Shown: positions 16,258-26,564 of the stretch, piece after piece
Position numbering within the stretch: position 1 is the first letter of the stretch
Layout: the number at the start of each line of letters is the position of its first letter
Assembly: GCF_003347515.1 (NCBI RefSeq)
Contig: NZ_QEII01000315.1
Coordinates: 1-64,000 of the forward strand
DNA: 64,000 bases
DNA from: Rhodoferax ferrireducens
Lineage (GTDB): Bacteria; Pseudomonadota; Gammaproteobacteria; Burkholderiales; Burkholderiaceae_C
Direction: 5' to 3'
The notes under the pieces: generated by a model
Database searches by the model: none
The model's input: only the letters and a program-made list of their open reading frames with translations
Told to the model about the DNA's origin: nothing
Position numbers and translations under genes: made by a program

Positions 16258-17358
16258 ATGACAAACCCCGCCACCCCACTGCCGAGTCTGTCTGACTTGC
16301 GCGTCCAGATTGACGCCATCGATCAGCAGTTACTGACGCTTCTCAATGATCGCGCCCTGGTGGCCGAAAAGGTCGGCGAAGTCAAAAAGCGCGAAGGCAC
16401 GGCGTTTTTCCGGCCCGACCGCGTGGCGCAGGTGATTGAAAAAATCCAACTGGCCAATCCAGGGCCTCTGAAAAATCCACATGTCGCGGCCATCTGGCGC
16501 GAAATCATGTCGGCGTGCCTGGCACTTGAAGCGCCGCAGCGAGTGGCCGTTTTGGGGCCCGCCGGCACATTCTGCGAACAAGCCGCGATTGAGTTCTTTG
16601 GTGGCGCTGCCGACCTGATTTACTGCGCCAACTTTGATGAAGTGTTTCACGCGACGGCAGCGGGCAGCGCGCAATACGGGGTCGTGGGGGTCGAAAACTC
16701 CACCGAGGGCATGGTGACGCGCTCACTCGACCTGTTTTTGCACTCTCCCACGCATGTGATCGGCGAGGTCACGCTGCTGGTTCGTCACAATCTCCTGCGT
16801 CTGGAAAATTCACTGGATGGCATTGAAGTCGTCCTGGCCCACCCCCTGGCGCTGGCCCAGTGCCAGGCCTGGTTGTCCAAGCACCTACCCCACGCCGAGC
16901 GCCGCCCCGTGTCGAGCAATGCCGAAGGAGCCCGACTGGCCACCACGAATCCCGCTTGGGCGGGCTTGGCCAGTGAGCGCGCGGCAACCCAATTTGGTCT
17001 GCACATTGCCGCCCACGCGATCCAGGATGAGGCTTACAACCGCACCCGCTTTGCCATCATCTGCCTGCCGCAAACCGTGGGAACGCCGCCCCCTTCAGGG
17101 AACGACTGCACCAGTCTGATTGTTTCAGTCCCCAATAGGCCTGGCGCGGTACATGACTTGTTGATGCCGCTCAAGACACACGGTGTGTCCATGACCCGGT
17201 TTGAATCCCGTCCGGCGCGTACGGGCCAATGGGAATACTATTTTTACATCGACATCCAGGGCCATCCGTCACAGCCGCATATCGCCCTGGCGCTCAAGGA
17301 ACTTCAGGGATTGAGTGCGTTCTACAAAGTGCTTGGCACCTACCCGGTGGGCGAATGA
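16258..17358 (+). CDS. pheA: chorismate mutase / prephenate dehydratase (P-protein)
   Basis: A 366-residue bifunctional enzyme of phenylalanine synthesis: chorismate to prephenate to phenylpyruvate. Domains in order are an AroQ chorismate mutase (about 8-95; R-x-QID…IDQQLL, LNDRA, V…KKREG), a prephenate dehydratase (about 100-280; LGPAGTFCEQAA, VENSTEGMV, and the TRFAII catalytic motif), and a C-terminal ACT domain (about 285-360) with the phenylalanine-binding ESRP segment (FESRPARTGQWEYYF), which suggests feedback inhibition. It starts three bases after serC and overlaps tyrA by four bases. Confidence 0.97.
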   Translation: MTNPATPLPSLSDLRVQIDAIDQQLLTLLNDRALVAEKVGEVKKREGTAFFRPDRVAQVIEKIQLANPGPLKNPHVAAIWREIMSACLALEAPQRVAVLGPAGTFCEQAAIEFFGGAADLIYCANFDEVFHATAAGSAQYGVVGVENSTEGMVTRSLDLFLHSPTHVIGEVTLLVRHNLLRLENSLDGIEVVLAHPLALAQCQAWLSKHLPHAERRPVSSNAEGARLATTNPAWAGLASERAATQFGLHIAAHAIQDEAYNRTRFAIICLPQTVGTPPPSGNDCTSLIVSVPNRPGAVHDLLMPLKTHGVSMTRFESRPARTGQWEYYFYIDIQGHPSQPHIALALKELQGLSAFYKVLGTYPVGE

Positions 17359-18230
17359 TGTTTGAACAACTTGGCATTATTGGTTGTGGCCTGATGGGCG
17401 GCTCGTTTGCGCTGGCGCTCAAGCGCGCCGGATTGGTGAAACGGGTGGTCGGCTACAGCAAGTCGCCCTCGACCACCGAGCGTGCCCGCAAGCTGGGGGT
17501 GATTGACGTGGAGGCCCCCTCCGCCTTGCTGGCCGTGTCCGGCGCCGACATTGTCCTGATCGCGGTCCCCGTGGCGGCCACCGAAGCCACCTTCAAGTCC
17601 ATCAAACACCTGGTGACCCCGCAGATGCTGGTGATGGACGTCGGCTCGACCAAGCGCGACGTGGTTGATGCCTCTCGCCGGGCTCTGCGCGAGCAAGTCG
17701 GGTCCTTCGTACCCGCCCACCCCATTGCGGGCAAGGAAGTCTCGGGGGTAGAACACGCGGACGCGGACCTGTACACGGGCAAGCAGGTCATTCTCACGCC
17801 GATTGAACGCACCCTGACGGTGCAACTGCAAAAAGCGGTCGATGTCTGGACAGCGCTGGGCTGCCGCGTGGTCAAGATGTCGCCCGAGTCGCATGACGCG
17901 GCGTTTGCCGCCGTCAGCCACCTGCCGCACCTGATTTCATTTGCGCTGATGAACGCCATCTCGGGCCAGCCCCACGGCAAAGACTATCTGTCGCTGGCGG
18001 GCCCCGGTTTTCGCGACTTCACCCGCATTGCCGCCAGCGACCCCAAAATGTGGCGCGACATCATGCTTGCCAATCGCGAAGAACTGTTGGCCCAAGCCAA
18101 AATATTCCAGCACAACCTCCAGGCGCTGGAACTCATGATCTCCAGTGGCAACAGCGACGCCCTTGAAGGCTTGATTGAGCAGGCCAGTCAAACCCGTGCC
18201 CACTGGAGCATGGCCAAACACCAAAAATAA
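17355..18230 (+). CDS. tyrA: prephenate dehydrogenase family protein
   Basis: A 291-residue TyrA-type dehydrogenase for tyrosine synthesis. It starts with a Rossmann glycine motif, [19 protein letters not shown], followed by VVGYSKS. The conserved [11 protein letters not shown] motif and the [15 protein letters not shown] segment carry the substrate-binding histidines. The start overlaps the pheA stop (ATGA); a second ATG three bases on is equally possible. Whether it prefers prephenate or arogenate, and NAD+ or NADP+, cannot be read from the sequence. No ACT domain is present. Its TAA overlaps the ATG of aroA–cmk by one base. Confidence 0.95.
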   Translation: MMFEQLGIIGCGLMGGSFALALKRAGLVKRVVGYSKSPSTTERARKLGVIDVEAPSALLAVSGADIVLIAVPVAATEATFKSIKHLVTPQMLVMDVGSTKRDVVDASRRALREQVGSFVPAHPIAGKEVSGVEHADADLYTGKQVILTPIERTLTVQLQKAVDVWTALGCRVVKMSPESHDAAFAAVSHLPHLISFALMNAISGQPHGKDYLSLAGPGFRDFTRIAASDPKMWRDIMLANREELLAQAKIFQHNLQALELMISSGNSDALEGLIEQASQTRAHWSMAKHQK

Positions 18231-20236
18231 TGTTTTCCACCGCGTTTCTTGATATTCCACCGCTGGCAAGTGCCGGCGGCACCATCGTTCTGCCCGGCTC
18301 CAAGAGCATTTCCAACCGCGTGCTGCTGCTGTCGGCCCTGAGTCAGGGCACGACCACGCTGCACGATCTGCTGGACTCCGACGACACGCGCGTCATGCTG
18401 GATGCCTTGCGCCTGCTCGGCTGTGGCGTGCGGCAAAGCGGCAGCACGGTCGAGATCGACGGACTGGGCGGACAACTTGGCAAGCGCCAAACCGAGCTCT
18501 TCATGGGCAACGCCGGCACCGCCATCCGCCCGCTCACCGCTGCGCTGGCGGTGATGGGAGGCAACTTCGAATTGCGCGGGGTGCCGCGCATGCACGAACG
18601 CCCGATTGGTGACCTGGTGGATGCACTGCGCCAGCTCGGCTGCCACATTGACTACCTGGGAGAGGACGGCTACCCCCCGCTGAAAATCGGCGAACCGACC
18701 CTGAAGCTGGACGCACCGATCCAGGTCCGTGGCGATGTGTCGAGCCAGTTTCTCACCGCGCTGTTAATGGCACTGCCTCTGGTGGCCCGGCAGGACATCG
18801 TTATTGAGGTGGTGGGCGAGCTGATCTCCCGACCCTATATTGAAATCACGCTCAATCTGCTGGCGCGCTTTGGCATTGCGGTGGTGCGTGACGGCTGGCA
18901 AAAATTCACCATTCCGGCGGGCAGCCAATTCACATCACCCGGCGTTCTGCACGTCGAGGCCGACGCCTCATCCGCTAGCTATTTCATAGCGCTTGGCGCC
19001 CTAGCGACGGGGACTACAGGCCAAAAAAGCATAAGAGTCGAGGGTGTGGGCGCAGACTCCATCCAAGGCGACATCCGCTTTATCGAGGCCGCACAACTGA
19101 TGGGCGCGCAAGTGGTGAGCGGCCCGAGCTGGCTGGAAGTGTCACGCGGCAGCTGGCCGCTCAAGGCCATCGACCTGGACTGCAACCACATCCCCGATGC
19201 GGCCATGACGCTGGCCGTGATGGCCCTGTACGCCCAAGGCACGACCACGCTGCGCAATATTGCCAGTTGGCGCGTCAAGGAAACCGACCGCATTGCCGCC
19301 ATGGCCACGGAGCTGCGCAAGCTCGGCGCGACAGTGGAAGAAGGCGCCGATTTCATTTGCGTTACACCACCGGCCAGCCCCGCCGACTGGCGGGCTGCCA
19401 GCATCCACACCTACGATGATCACCGCGTCGCCATGTGTTTTTCGCTCGCCGCCTTCAACCCGGCCGGACTTCCGGTGCGCATCGAAGACCCGAAGTGCGT
19501 GGCCAAGACCTTTCCCGACTACTTTGAAGCGCTATTTTCCCTGGTGCAGACGCCGGACAGCGCCATTCCCGTCATTTGCGTGGACGGCCCGACCGCCTCC
19601 GGCAAAGGCACGCTGGCAGCCGTTTTGGCAACGAAGCTGGGCTACCACTTCCTGGATTCGGGCTCGCTCTACCGCATCACCGCCCTGGCCGCCATGCAGG
19701 CCGGCATGACATTGGATGCAGCGCATGAACAAGCGATCGCGGACATGGTTCAAACACTGTCCATCCAGTTTATCGAAGGCCGGGTCCGGCTCAACGGCAC
19801 CGATGTCAGCGACACCATCCGCACTGAAGAGGCCGGCATGAACGCGTCCCGCGTCTCGGCATTGCCCAAGGTCCGGTTGGCACTGGTTGACTTGCAGCAC
19901 GGTTTTCGGCAACTGCCCGGACTGGTGGCCGATGGACGCGACATGGGAACCATCATCTTCCCGGGGGCCCCACTCAAGGTGTTTTTGACCGCCAGCACCG
20001 AGAAGCGGGCCCAGAGACGCTATAAACAATTGATTTCAAAGGGAATTTCAACTACACTCCCATCTCTTCGCGCCGATCTGGAAGCACGCGATGCGCGGGA
20101 CTCATCCCGCAGCGTCGCACCTCTCAGGCCAGCAGAAGATGCCCGGTTGCTGGACAACTCGGATTTAACGGTTGAAGAATCGGTTGATCTGGTGTTGAAA
20201 TGGTGGCAGGACATACAGCCTTTCAAATCAGTTTGA
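18230..20236 (+). CDS. aroA-cmk: EPSP synthase – cytidylate kinase fusion
   Basis: A 668-residue fusion. Residues 1 to about 440 are 5-enolpyruvylshikimate-3-phosphate synthase (shikimate pathway): [29 protein letters not shown] (the glyphosate/PEP loop with GNAGTA), [25 protein letters not shown]. Residues about 445-668 are CMP kinase: P-loop [12 protein letters not shown], then [21 protein letters not shown] and KRAQRR. The frame runs through the junction with no stop. In most bacteria these are adjacent separate genes; the fusion is known in Comamonadaceae. Residues about 250-268 coincide with a stretch resembling the interspersed repeat (see 18979-19033). The gene ends the aromatic run; rpsA follows. 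Confidence 0.96.
   Translation: MFSTAFLDIPPLASAGGTIVLPGSKSISNRVLLLSALSQGTTTLHDLLDSDDTRVMLDALRLLGCGVRQSGSTVEIDGLGGQLGKRQTELFMGNAGTAIRPLTAALAVMGGNFELRGVPRMHERPIGDLVDALRQLGCHIDYLGEDGYPPLKIGEPTLKLDAPIQVRGDVSSQFLTALLMALPLVARQDIVIEVVGELISRPYIEITLNLLARFGIAVVRDGWQKFTIPAGSQFTSPGVLHVEADASSASYFIALGALATGTTGQKSIRVEGVGADSIQGDIRFIEAAQLMGAQVVSGPSWLEVSRGSWPLKAIDLDCNHIPDAAMTLAVMALYAQGTTTLRNIASWRVKETDRIAAMATELRKLGATVEEGADFICVTPPASPADWRAASIHTYDDHRVAMCFSLAAFNPAGLPVRIEDPKCVAKTFPDYFEALFSLVQTPDSAIPVICVDGPTASGKGTLAAVLATKLGYHFLDSGSLYRITALAAMQAGMTLDAAHEQAIADMVQTLSIQFIEGRVRLNGTDVSDTIRTEEAGMNASRVSALPKVRLALVDLQHGFRQLPGLVADGRDMGTIIFPGAPLKVFLTASTEKRAQRRYKQLISKGISTTLPSLRADLEARDARDSSRSVAPLRPAEDARLLDNSDLTVEESVDLVLKWWQDIQPFKSV
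18979..19033 (+). repeat. repeat-like sequence inside aroA (candidate copy 2)
   Basis: Within the aroA reading frame, a perfect hairpin head GCTAT-TTC-ATAGC (18978-18990) is followed by CGACGGGGACTACAGGCC and AAAAAAGCATA. Against copy 1 at 15096 the last 43 bases match at about 25 positions, including ACGGGG.CTA.AG.CCAA…AGCATA. It encodes a few residues (around TTGQKS) that lengthen a loop compared with E. coli AroA. The left half also encodes conserved family residues (SYFIA), so partial chance similarity is possible. Confidence 0.35.
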
Positions 20237-20342
20237 GAGGCTGAAAAGCAAAGTCTCCTGGATTTTGCGTCGGTCCACACAGGCCTTCTCGCGCTGCTTT
20301 GGCGCCCTCCTTGTGTGGTTCAACAAACTAACCCGCGGATAA

Positions 20343-20364
20343 AACCGCAAATTACCCTGCGGTT
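20343..20364 (+). promoter_or_regulatory. hairpin in rpsA leader
   Basis: AACCGCA (20343-20349) pairs with TGCGGTT (20358-20364) around an eight-base loop, ending 16 bases before the rpsA ATG. The leader has no usable Shine-Dalgarno. In E. coli, rpsA translation depends on structured leader hairpins and is autoregulated by free S1; this hairpin could serve the same purpose here. A second imperfect inverted repeat (CCACACAGG…CCTTGTGTGG) lies upstream at about 20275-20320. Confidence 0.4.
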
Positions 20365-20380
20365 AATGCCGCATCAAAAA

Positions 20381-22063
20381 ATGTCAGAATCTTTTGCCGC
20401 CCTATTTGAAGAGTCCTTGACACGCACAGAAATGCGTCCAGGCGAAGTTATCACTGCTGAAGTGGTACGTATCGAGCACAGCTTTGTGGTTGTCAACGCT
20501 GGCCTCAAGTCTGAAGCCTACGTGCCGCTCGAAGAATTCAAGAGTGACAAGGGCGAAATCGAAGTTCAGGTTGGCGACTTTGTGTCGGTGGCCATTGGTT
20601 CCATCGAAAACGGCTATGGCGACACCATTCTGTCGCGCGACACCGCCAAGCGTCTCGCTTCGTGGATGAGCCTGGAAAAAGCCCTGGAAACCGGCGAGTT
20701 CGTCACCGGCACCACCAGTGGCAAAGTCAAGGGCGGCCTGACCGTGCTGGTCAATGGCATCCGCGCCTTCCTGCCAGGCTCGTTGGTGGACACACGTCCT
20801 ACCAAAGACCTGTCCCCGTACGAAAACAAGACCCTGGAATTCAAGGTCATCAAGCTCGATCGCAAGCGCAACAACGTCGTGCTGTCACGCCGCGCCGTGG
20901 TCGAAGCCAGCATGGGCGAAGAACGCGCCAAGCTGATGCAAACCCTGAAAGAAGGCTCCGTGGTTCAAGGTGTTGTCAAGAACATCACCGAATACGGCGC
21001 ATTCGTGGACCTGGGCGGTATCGACGGCCTGTTGCACATCACCGACATGGCATGGCGCCGCGTCCGTCACCCCTCTGAAGTGGTGACCGCTGGTCAAGAA
21101 ATAACCGCCAAGATCCTGAAATTCGACACCGAGAAAAACCGCGTGTCACTGGGTCTGAAACAAATGGGCGACGATCCCTGGATGGGCGTCAACCGCCGCT
21201 ACCCCCAAGGTACGCGCATGTTCGGCAAGATCACGAACATTGCCGACTACGGCGCATTTGTGGAACTCGAACCCGGAATCGAAGGCCTGGTCCACGTGTC
21301 CGAAATGGACTGGACCAACAAGAATGTGGCTCCTTCGAAGATCGTTGCTTTGGGCGACGAAGTCGAAGTCATGGTTCTGGAAATCGACGAAGACAAACGC
21401 CGCATCTCCCTGGGCATGAAGCAATGCAAGGCCAACCCTTGGCAAGAATTTGCGCAGAACACCAAGCGCGGCGACCGCGTGAAGGGCCCGATCAAGTCGA
21501 TCACCGACTTCGGCGTGTTTGTGGGTCTGGCTGCCGGCATCGACGGTCTGGTTCACCTCTCCGACCTGTCCTGGAACGAGCCCGGCGAAACCGCTGTGCG
21601 CGAATACAAAAAGGGCCAGGAAGTCGAAGCCCTGGTGTTGGCCGTGGACGTGGACCGCGAACGCATCTCCCTGGGCATCAAGCAGCTGGATTCCGATCCA
21701 TTCACCACCTTTGCCACGATCAATGACAAGGGCCAGGTTGTGACCGGCAAGGTCAAGACCGTGGACGCCAAGGGCGCTGAAATCGATCTGGGCGACGACA
21801 TCATCGGCTACCTGCGCGCCAGCGAAATCTCCCGCGACCGCGTGGAAGATGCACGCAACGTGCTCAAGGAAGGCGACGAAGTCACTGCTGTGGTTGTCAA
21901 CGTGGATCGCAAGACTCGCAACATCCAGTTGTCCATCAAGGCCAAGGATGCAGCTGATCAGAACGAAGCCATGTCCACCTTGAGCCAGCAATCGGCTCGT
22001 GAAAATGCTGGCACCACCAGCCTGGGCGCATTGTTGCGTGCCAAACTCGATAACAACAATTAA
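20381..22063 (+). CDS. rpsA: 30S ribosomal protein S1
   Basis: A 560-residue S1 with six S1 (OB-fold) repeats, as in proteobacteria. Repeats 3-6 show the repeated G.V..I..YGAFV.L..G..GL.H.S.M.W pattern (for example [20 protein letters not shown], then [21 protein letters not shown]), each closed by RISLG(M/I)KQ. S1 binds mRNA on the small subunit and helps initiate translation on weak or structured leaders. I chose the ATG at 20381 ([13 protein letters not shown]), the conserved start, over an upstream in-frame alternative. There is no Shine-Dalgarno, as in E. coli. The downstream terminator at 22085-22119 separates it partly from ihfB. Confidence 0.97.
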   Translation: MSESFAALFEESLTRTEMRPGEVITAEVVRIEHSFVVVNAGLKSEAYVPLEEFKSDKGEIEVQVGDFVSVAIGSIENGYGDTILSRDTAKRLASWMSLEKALETGEFVTGTTSGKVKGGLTVLVNGIRAFLPGSLVDTRPTKDLSPYENKTLEFKVIKLDRKRNNVVLSRRAVVEASMGEERAKLMQTLKEGSVVQGVVKNITEYGAFVDLGGIDGLLHITDMAWRRVRHPSEVVTAGQEITAKILKFDTEKNRVSLGLKQMGDDPWMGVNRRYPQGTRMFGKITNIADYGAFVELEPGIEGLVHVSEMDWTNKNVAPSKIVALGDEVEVMVLEIDEDKRRISLGMKQCKANPWQEFAQNTKRGDRVKGPIKSITDFGVFVGLAAGIDGLVHLSDLSWNEPGETAVREYKKGQEVEALVLAVDVDRERISLGIKQLDSDPFTTFATINDKGQVVTGKVKTVDAKGAEIDLGDDIIGYLRASEISRDRVEDARNVLKEGDEVTAVVVNVDRKTRNIQLSIKAKDAADQNEAMSTLSQQSARENAGTTSLGALLRAKLDNNN

Positions 22064-22084
22064 TTGTTGATTCGCCATTAAAAG

Positions 22085-22119
22085 AACGACCGGCTGCGTA
22101 AAGCGCCGGTCGTTTTTTT
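22085..22119 (+). terminator. rho-independent terminator after rpsA
   Basis: A ten-base stem AACGACCGGC / GCCGGTCGTT with a ten-base loop runs directly into a tract of seven T residues (22113-22119), about 20 bases after the rpsA stop. Some read-through into ihfB is likely because that gene begins only 20 bases later. Confidence 0.9.
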
Positions 22120-22138
22120 GTCCGGATTTATTTATCTC

Positions 22139-22450
22139 ATGACTCGCTCCGACCTTGTCGAAGAACTGGCCGCCCGGTTCAGCCAGCTCACCCACCGCGA
22201 TGCCGAATTCGCCGTCAAGGCCATTCTTGACGCCATGAACGACGCATTGGTACGCGGACATCGCATTGAAATTCGGGGGTTCGGCAGTTTTTCCGTCAAC
22301 CACAGACCGCCCCGCATGGGACGTAATCCACGCAGCGGCGAAAGCGTGGCCATCCCGGAAAAACGCGTGCCTCACTTCAAACCCGGCAAAGCCCTGCGTG
22401 AAGCAGTCGACCTGCGCACGGCCGAACTGGAAGCCAAGACCCAGGTCTGA
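22139..22450 (+). CDS. ihfB: integration host factor subunit beta
   Basis: A 103-residue HU/IHF-family protein. [11 protein letters not shown] and a dimer core precede the DNA-bending arm signature [21 protein letters not shown], then [15 protein letters not shown]. The proline at the arm tip (R-x-GRNP) intercalates into DNA. It forms the IHF heterodimer with an alpha subunit encoded elsewhere. The rpsA–ihfB linkage is conserved across proteobacteria and supports the beta assignment. The ATG at 22139 is the conserved start. Confidence 0.96.
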   Translation: MTRSDLVEELAARFSQLTHRDAEFAVKAILDAMNDALVRGHRIEIRGFGSFSVNHRPPRMGRNPRSGESVAIPEKRVPHFKPGKALREAVDLRTAELEAKTQV

Positions 22451-22516
22451 CGCAAGGCATTGAGCGCGGGGACATGACGCCAGGACGTTAGAATCGTTAC
22501 GTCACTGGGGAGATCG

Positions 22517-22816
22517 ATGAAACACCTCATGTGGCTGCTTAAGTGGATACTTAAAGCAGCCATTTTTTTTACCCTGTTTGCCTTCGCGCTGAACAACCAG
22601 CAGGACACCACTGTGCATTTTTTCTTTGGTACGCAGTGGCGTGCGCCCCAGGTCCTGGTCGTCCTGACCGCTTTTGCGACCGGGGTGGCCGTTGGCGTGC
22701 TGGGCATGGTACCTCGTTGGTGGAAGCATCGCCGCGCCAGCGCCCTGACGACATCGACCACGGCAGACGTCCACAAAACGCAGGCCACGCCACCGCCCAT
22801 CCCGCATGGACTTTGA
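22517..22816 (+). CDS. lapA: LapA-domain inner-membrane protein
   Basis: A 99-residue protein of the LapA (DUF1049/YciS) family, with two transmembrane helices (about 10-26 and 45-66) and a basic cytoplasmic tail (RWWKHRR). The conserved FFALNNQQDTTVHFF-like stretch lies between them. LapA works with LapB in controlling LpxC degradation and lipopolysaccharide assembly. Shine-Dalgarno GGGGAG is placed correctly before the ATG. It overlaps lapB by 11 bases. Confidence 0.9.
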   Translation: MKHLMWLLKWILKAAIFFTLFAFALNNQQDTTVHFFFGTQWRAPQVLVVLTAFATGVAVGVLGMVPRWWKHRRASALTTSTTADVHKTQATPPPIPHGL

Positions 22817-23963
22817 CCTGAGTTGGATACTTCTTGGCCTGCCTTTTGCATTTGTGCTGGGCTGGGTCGCCTCCCGGCTTGATCTTCGCCAGTTGCGCAT
22901 TGAAAACCATCAAGCGCCCAAAGCCTATTTCAAGGGCTTGAACTTCTTGCTCAATGAGCAGCAGGACCAGGCGATTGATGCTTTTATCGAAGCCGTACAG
23001 AACGACCCGGACACGTCGGAGCTGCATTTCGCGCTGGGCAATCTGTTTCGTCGACGGGGCGAATACGAACGCGCCGTGCGCGTCCACGAGCACCTGCTGT
23101 CGCGCGGCGATTTGAGCCTGGCCGACCGTCAGCGCGCGCAGCATGCACTGGCACTGGACTACCTCAAGGCAGGTCTGCTCGACCGCGCTGAAGCGGCCTT
23201 GCTCAAGCTGGAAGGAACGCCGTTTGAGGCCCAGGCGCGCTTGGCCTTGCTCGCCAACTATGAGCGCAGCCGGGACTGGACCCAGGCAGCCCAAATTGCG
23301 CAAAAACTGGCCCACGCGAATCAGGGCAGTTTCAGCGGCCGTCTGGCGCATTACTTGTGTGAGCAGGCTGCTTCTTGTATTGCCAATCAGGAACCCGAGC
23401 AAGCCCTCTCCCTGCTTCAGGAATCAATCGAAACGGCGCCAGATGCGCCGCGACCCCGCATAGATCTCGCCAAGCTACTGAATAGCCAAGGCAAGCCGGG
23501 AGAAGCTTATGCAGCACTTCAGAAGTCTCTTGAATCCTCACCCGCTGCCACGCCCCTGATCGCCGGACCTTTCGCCGAATATGCGCTTGCATCCGGGCAT
23601 TCATTCGAAGCACTTGAATTGCTCAAAACAAATTACGACCTGGCCCCCTCACTGGATGTTCTGGATGCCATCGTGGCGCTGGAGGCCACCGTGCAGGGCC
23701 CCTCGCCCAGCGCACGCGACTGGTACGTGCGACATCTGGAACGAGAGCCATCGCTGGTCGCCGCAGCCAAATGGATTGCGGGCGAAAAGCTCGAACACGA
23801 GCAGTTTCATCCGCAGGTACAACGGGCCTTGGACCATGCCGTCAAACCGCTGACACGCTACCGCTGTGCTGCCTGCGGCTTCGAGGCCAAACAACATTTC
23901 TGGCATTGTCCGGGCTGCCAGGCGTGGGACAGTTACCCGACCCGACGGGTTGAAGAGCTATGA
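22806..23963 (+). CDS. lapB: lipopolysaccharide assembly protein B
   Basis: A 385-residue LapB (YciM). One N-terminal membrane anchor (about 5-20; LSWILLGLPFAFVLGWVASR) precedes a series of tetratricopeptide repeats (about 35-330; LNFLLNEQQDQAIDAFIEAV, LHFALGNLFRRRGEYERA) and a C-terminal rubredoxin-like metal knuckle with two CxxC pairs (RCAACGF…HCPGCQAW). In E. coli it brings LpxC to the FtsH protease and balances lipopolysaccharide synthesis. The ATG lies inside lapA, and the stop overlaps the next start. The heptose genes directly downstream fit a shared lipopolysaccharide theme. Confidence 0.95.
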   Translation: MDFDLSWILLGLPFAFVLGWVASRLDLRQLRIENHQAPKAYFKGLNFLLNEQQDQAIDAFIEAVQNDPDTSELHFALGNLFRRRGEYERAVRVHEHLLSRGDLSLADRQRAQHALALDYLKAGLLDRAEAALLKLEGTPFEAQARLALLANYERSRDWTQAAQIAQKLAHANQGSFSGRLAHYLCEQAASCIANQEPEQALSLLQESIETAPDAPRPRIDLAKLLNSQGKPGEAYAALQKSLESSPAATPLIAGPFAEYALASGHSFEALELLKTNYDLAPSLDVLDAIVALEATVQGPSPSARDWYVRHLEREPSLVAAAKWIAGEKLEHEQFHPQVQRALDHAVKPLTRYRCAACGFEAKQHFWHCPGCQAWDSYPTRRVEEL

Positions 23964-24910
23964 CAGACACATCTAATTTCATGACCGTTTCAAGAGAAAA
24001 ATTATCGAAGGCGCGCGTGCTCGTGGTTGGCGACGTGATGCTGGACCGCTACTGGTTCGGCGCCGTCGACCGTATCTCACCCGAAGCACCGGTGCCCATT
24101 GTGCGCATCACGCGCGAAGAAGAACGCAATGGCGGGGCGGCCAACGTAGCCTACAACGTGGTTACGCTAGGTGCCCAATCCTCGCTGCTTACCGTCGTGG
24201 GCGATGATGAAGCCAGCCACAAGCTCGAAGCCCTGGTTGCCGGCACCGGCATCCGCACGCATTTTGGCCGCGATGCCGAACTGAAGACCACCGTCAAACT
24301 GCGGGTCATTGGCCGCCAGCAGCAACTGCTGCGCCTGGATTTCGAAAACACGCCCAAGACGGAAGTGCTGGCCTCGCAGACAACAACCTTCGCCACGCTG
24401 CTGCCCGAACACGATGCCGTCCTCTTTTCGGATTACGGCAAGGGCGGCCTGGCCCACGTGAGCAACATGATTGCGCGTGCCCGGGCGGCCGGCAAACCGA
24501 TCCTGATCGACCCCAAAGGCACCGACTTTTCCCGCTACAAAAATGCCAGCGTCATTACACCGAATCGCGCCGAGTTGCAGCAGGTCATCGGTCCCTGGCT
24601 GGACGAAGCTGACCTCCAGACCAAATGTCAAAACCTGCGCGAACAACTCGGCCTGGACGCCGTGCTGTTGACCCGCAGCGAAGAAGGCATGACACTGTTC
24701 GACGCGCAGGGGCAGCTCAGTGTGAGTGCCCAGGCCCTTGAAGTGTTTGACGTGACCGGCGCTGGCGATACGGTCATTGCCACCATGGCAGCGATGGTGG
24801 CTGCCGGTTTGAGTATGCGGGAGGCCCTGCCGTTGGCGAATCGGGCCGGCGGGCTGGTGGTGGGCAAGTTTGGTACGGCCACGGTTTCTTATGAGGAGTT
24901 GTTCGCATGA
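23960..24910 (+). CDS. hldA: D-glycero-beta-D-manno-heptose-7-phosphate kinase
   Basis: A 316-residue PfkB-type kinase corresponding to domain I of HldE/RfaE. It phosphorylates heptose 7-phosphate at C1 in the ADP-heptose pathway for lipopolysaccharide core. Motifs: [33 protein letters not shown], the second PfkB signature [15 protein letters not shown] (catalytic Asp), and [19 protein letters not shown]. The adenylyltransferase domain of fused HldE is absent, so a separate hldC is expected elsewhere. Its start overlaps lapB (ATGA) and its stop overlaps hldD (ATGA). Confidence 0.93.
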   Translation: MTDTSNFMTVSREKLSKARVLVVGDVMLDRYWFGAVDRISPEAPVPIVRITREEERNGGAANVAYNVVTLGAQSSLLTVVGDDEASHKLEALVAGTGIRTHFGRDAELKTTVKLRVIGRQQQLLRLDFENTPKTEVLASQTTTFATLLPEHDAVLFSDYGKGGLAHVSNMIARARAAGKPILIDPKGTDFSRYKNASVITPNRAELQQVIGPWLDEADLQTKCQNLREQLGLDAVLLTRSEEGMTLFDAQGQLSVSAQALEVFDVTGAGDTVIATMAAMVAAGLSMREALPLANRAGGLVVGKFGTATVSYEELFA

Positions 24911-25926
24911 CCCGAATCGTTGTTACGGGTGCTGCCGGCTTTATTGGCAGCAACCTGATTAAGGGCCTGAATGCGCGCGGCTTCGACGACATCATTGCCG
25001 TCGATGACCTGACGCAGGGCGACAAGTTTCGCAATCTCGCCGATCTGCAGATTGCAGACTATGTGGATGCCGGCGTGTTTTATGACATGTTCGCCCACGG
25101 TGCCTTCGGCCAGATCGAGGCTGTGTTTCATGAAGGTGCCTGCAGCGACACCATGGAAAGCAACGGCAAGTACATGATGGACAACAACTACGTGACCTCC
25201 GTCAGTTTGTTCCAGGCGTGTCAAAAACGCGGCGCGCGGCTCTTGTATGCGTCCAGCGCCGCCACTTACGGCGGTTCCAACACCTTCAGGGAAGAGCCCG
25301 CCTTTGAGCGGCCTCTCAATGTGTACGGCTACTCCAAACTATTGTTTGACCAGCGCATGCGGCGCGAGTGCGGTGTCGATTTCCAACGCTCCATCGTCGG
25401 CAAAACCGGGCAGGTGGTGGGTTTTCGTTACTTCAATGTGTATGGTCCACATGAGCAGCACAAAGGCCGCATGGCCAGCGTCGCCTTCCACCAGTTCAAG
25501 CAGTTTCAGCTTGAGGGCAAGGTCAAGCTGTTCGGTGACTACGGTGGCTACGCCCCGGGGGCGCAGATGCGTGATTTCGTTTTTATTGACGATGTGGTGG
25601 CGGTCAATCTCTGGTTCTTTGACCACCCCGGTGTGTCTGGCATCTTCAATCTGGGCACCGGCCGGGCCCAGCCCTTCAACGACGTCGCCAGCTCCGTGGT
25701 GAACGCGATGCGGGCCATCCAGGGCGAGGCCGCATTGCCACTTGAAGCGATTGCTGCAGCGGGTCTGATTGAATACGTTCCCTTCCCTGACGCCCTGCGT
25801 GGCAAGTACCAGTGTTACACCCAGGCCGACCTGACTGCCTTGCGGGCCACGGGCTGCGACCACAGCTTCGCTGACGTGCAGAGCGGCGTGTCGAAATACG
25901 TTCAATGGATGGCCAGTCAGGCCTGA
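24907..25926 (+). CDS. hldD: ADP-L-glycero-D-manno-heptose-6-epimerase
   Basis: A 339-residue extended short-chain dehydrogenase. The N-terminal nucleotide motif [18 protein letters not shown] is followed by the [10 protein letters not shown] segment diagnostic of HldD, the SSAATYGG serine region, and YGYSKLLFD with the catalytic Tyr-x-x-x-Lys. It flips C6 of ADP-heptose, the last step before heptose transfer to lipopolysaccharide. It is translationally coupled to hldA. Length and motifs are those of the family. Confidence 0.96.
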   Translation: MTRIVVTGAAGFIGSNLIKGLNARGFDDIIAVDDLTQGDKFRNLADLQIADYVDAGVFYDMFAHGAFGQIEAVFHEGACSDTMESNGKYMMDNNYVTSVSLFQACQKRGARLLYASSAATYGGSNTFREEPAFERPLNVYGYSKLLFDQRMRRECGVDFQRSIVGKTGQVVGFRYFNVYGPHEQHKGRMASVAFHQFKQFQLEGKVKLFGDYGGYAPGAQMRDFVFIDDVVAVNLWFFDHPGVSGIFNLGTGRAQPFNDVASSVVNAMRAIQGEAALPLEAIAAAGLIEYVPFPDALRGKYQCYTQADLTALRATGCDHSFADVQSGVSKYVQWMASQA

Positions 25927-26070
25927 GTTCAACTATTTGTCCTACCTGCAACAGGATTTTCTGACGGCGCGTCAACGCATCCTGTCTTGTGCTCGTTGTG
26001 TTGCTGGCCTTGTTACAAATACGGGGCCCACATTTTTGTGTGTTTCTCATTCACCTTCAGGAGTTGATTC

Positions 26071-26496
26071 ATGTTGAAGAAAATTCTGGCCATCGTGGCC
26101 ATGTTGTATGCCGCAGCCTGCTTTGCCGCCGTGGACGTCAACAAGGCCGGCGCAGCCGAACTGGACAGCATCAAGGGCATCGGGCCAGCCATGTCCACCA
26201 AGATTCTGGACGAGCGCAAGAAAGGGAACTTCAAGGATTGGAATGACTTCATCGAGCGCGTCAAGGGTGTGGGCGAAGGCAATGCGGCCAAGTTTTCCAC
26301 AGAAGGCCTGACCGTGAACGGGTCCGCGTTCAAGGGCGCTGCGGCGGCACCCGCTGCCAAGGAAGAAAAGAAAGACCTCAAGGCTGAAGCGAAAACCAAG
26401 ACAGACGCCAACAAGGTATCCAAGGCGGATGAAAAGCAGAAAAAAGCTGGAGCGACCACACCCGCCGCCAGTGCAGCCAGTGCTGCCAAGAAGTAA
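26071..26496 (+). CDS. comEA: ComEA-type helix-hairpin-helix protein
   Basis: A 141-residue protein. A signal peptide (about 1-19; MLKKILAIVAMLYAAACFA) precedes a paired helix-hairpin-helix DNA-binding domain (about 20-80) with VDVNKAGAAELDSIKGIGPA and VKGVGEGNAAKF. The tail (about 85-141) is Lys/Ala/Glu rich and low complexity, probably a flexible or cell-wall-proximal extension. ComEA proteins bind incoming double-stranded DNA in the periplasm during transformation; whether this strain is competent cannot be told. A clear Shine-Dalgarno (AGGAG) lies before the ATG. The long tail is unusual compared with the roughly 90-110 residues of typical proteobacterial ComEA. Confidence 0.85.
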   Translation: MLKKILAIVAMLYAAACFAAVDVNKAGAAELDSIKGIGPAMSTKILDERKKGNFKDWNDFIERVKGVGEGNAAKFSTEGLTVNGSAFKGAAAAPAAKEEKKDLKAEAKTKTDANKVSKADEKQKKAGATTPAASAASAAKK

Positions 26497-26504
26497 TTCA
26501 GAGT

Positions 26505-26546
26505 TGATCAATAAAAAACCCGCTTCGGCGGGTTTTTTATTGATCA
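26505..26546. terminator. bidirectional terminator, 42-base perfect inverted repeat
   Basis: TGATCAATAAAAAACCCGC, a UUCG-type loop TTCG, and the exact reverse complement form a 19-bp perfect stem between the convergent comEA and diguanylate cyclase genes. The GC core is flanked by A6 and T6, so it ends transcription from both sides. Confidence 0.95.
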
Positions 26547-26564
26547 GCGCCCGCTCAAGCCGTA

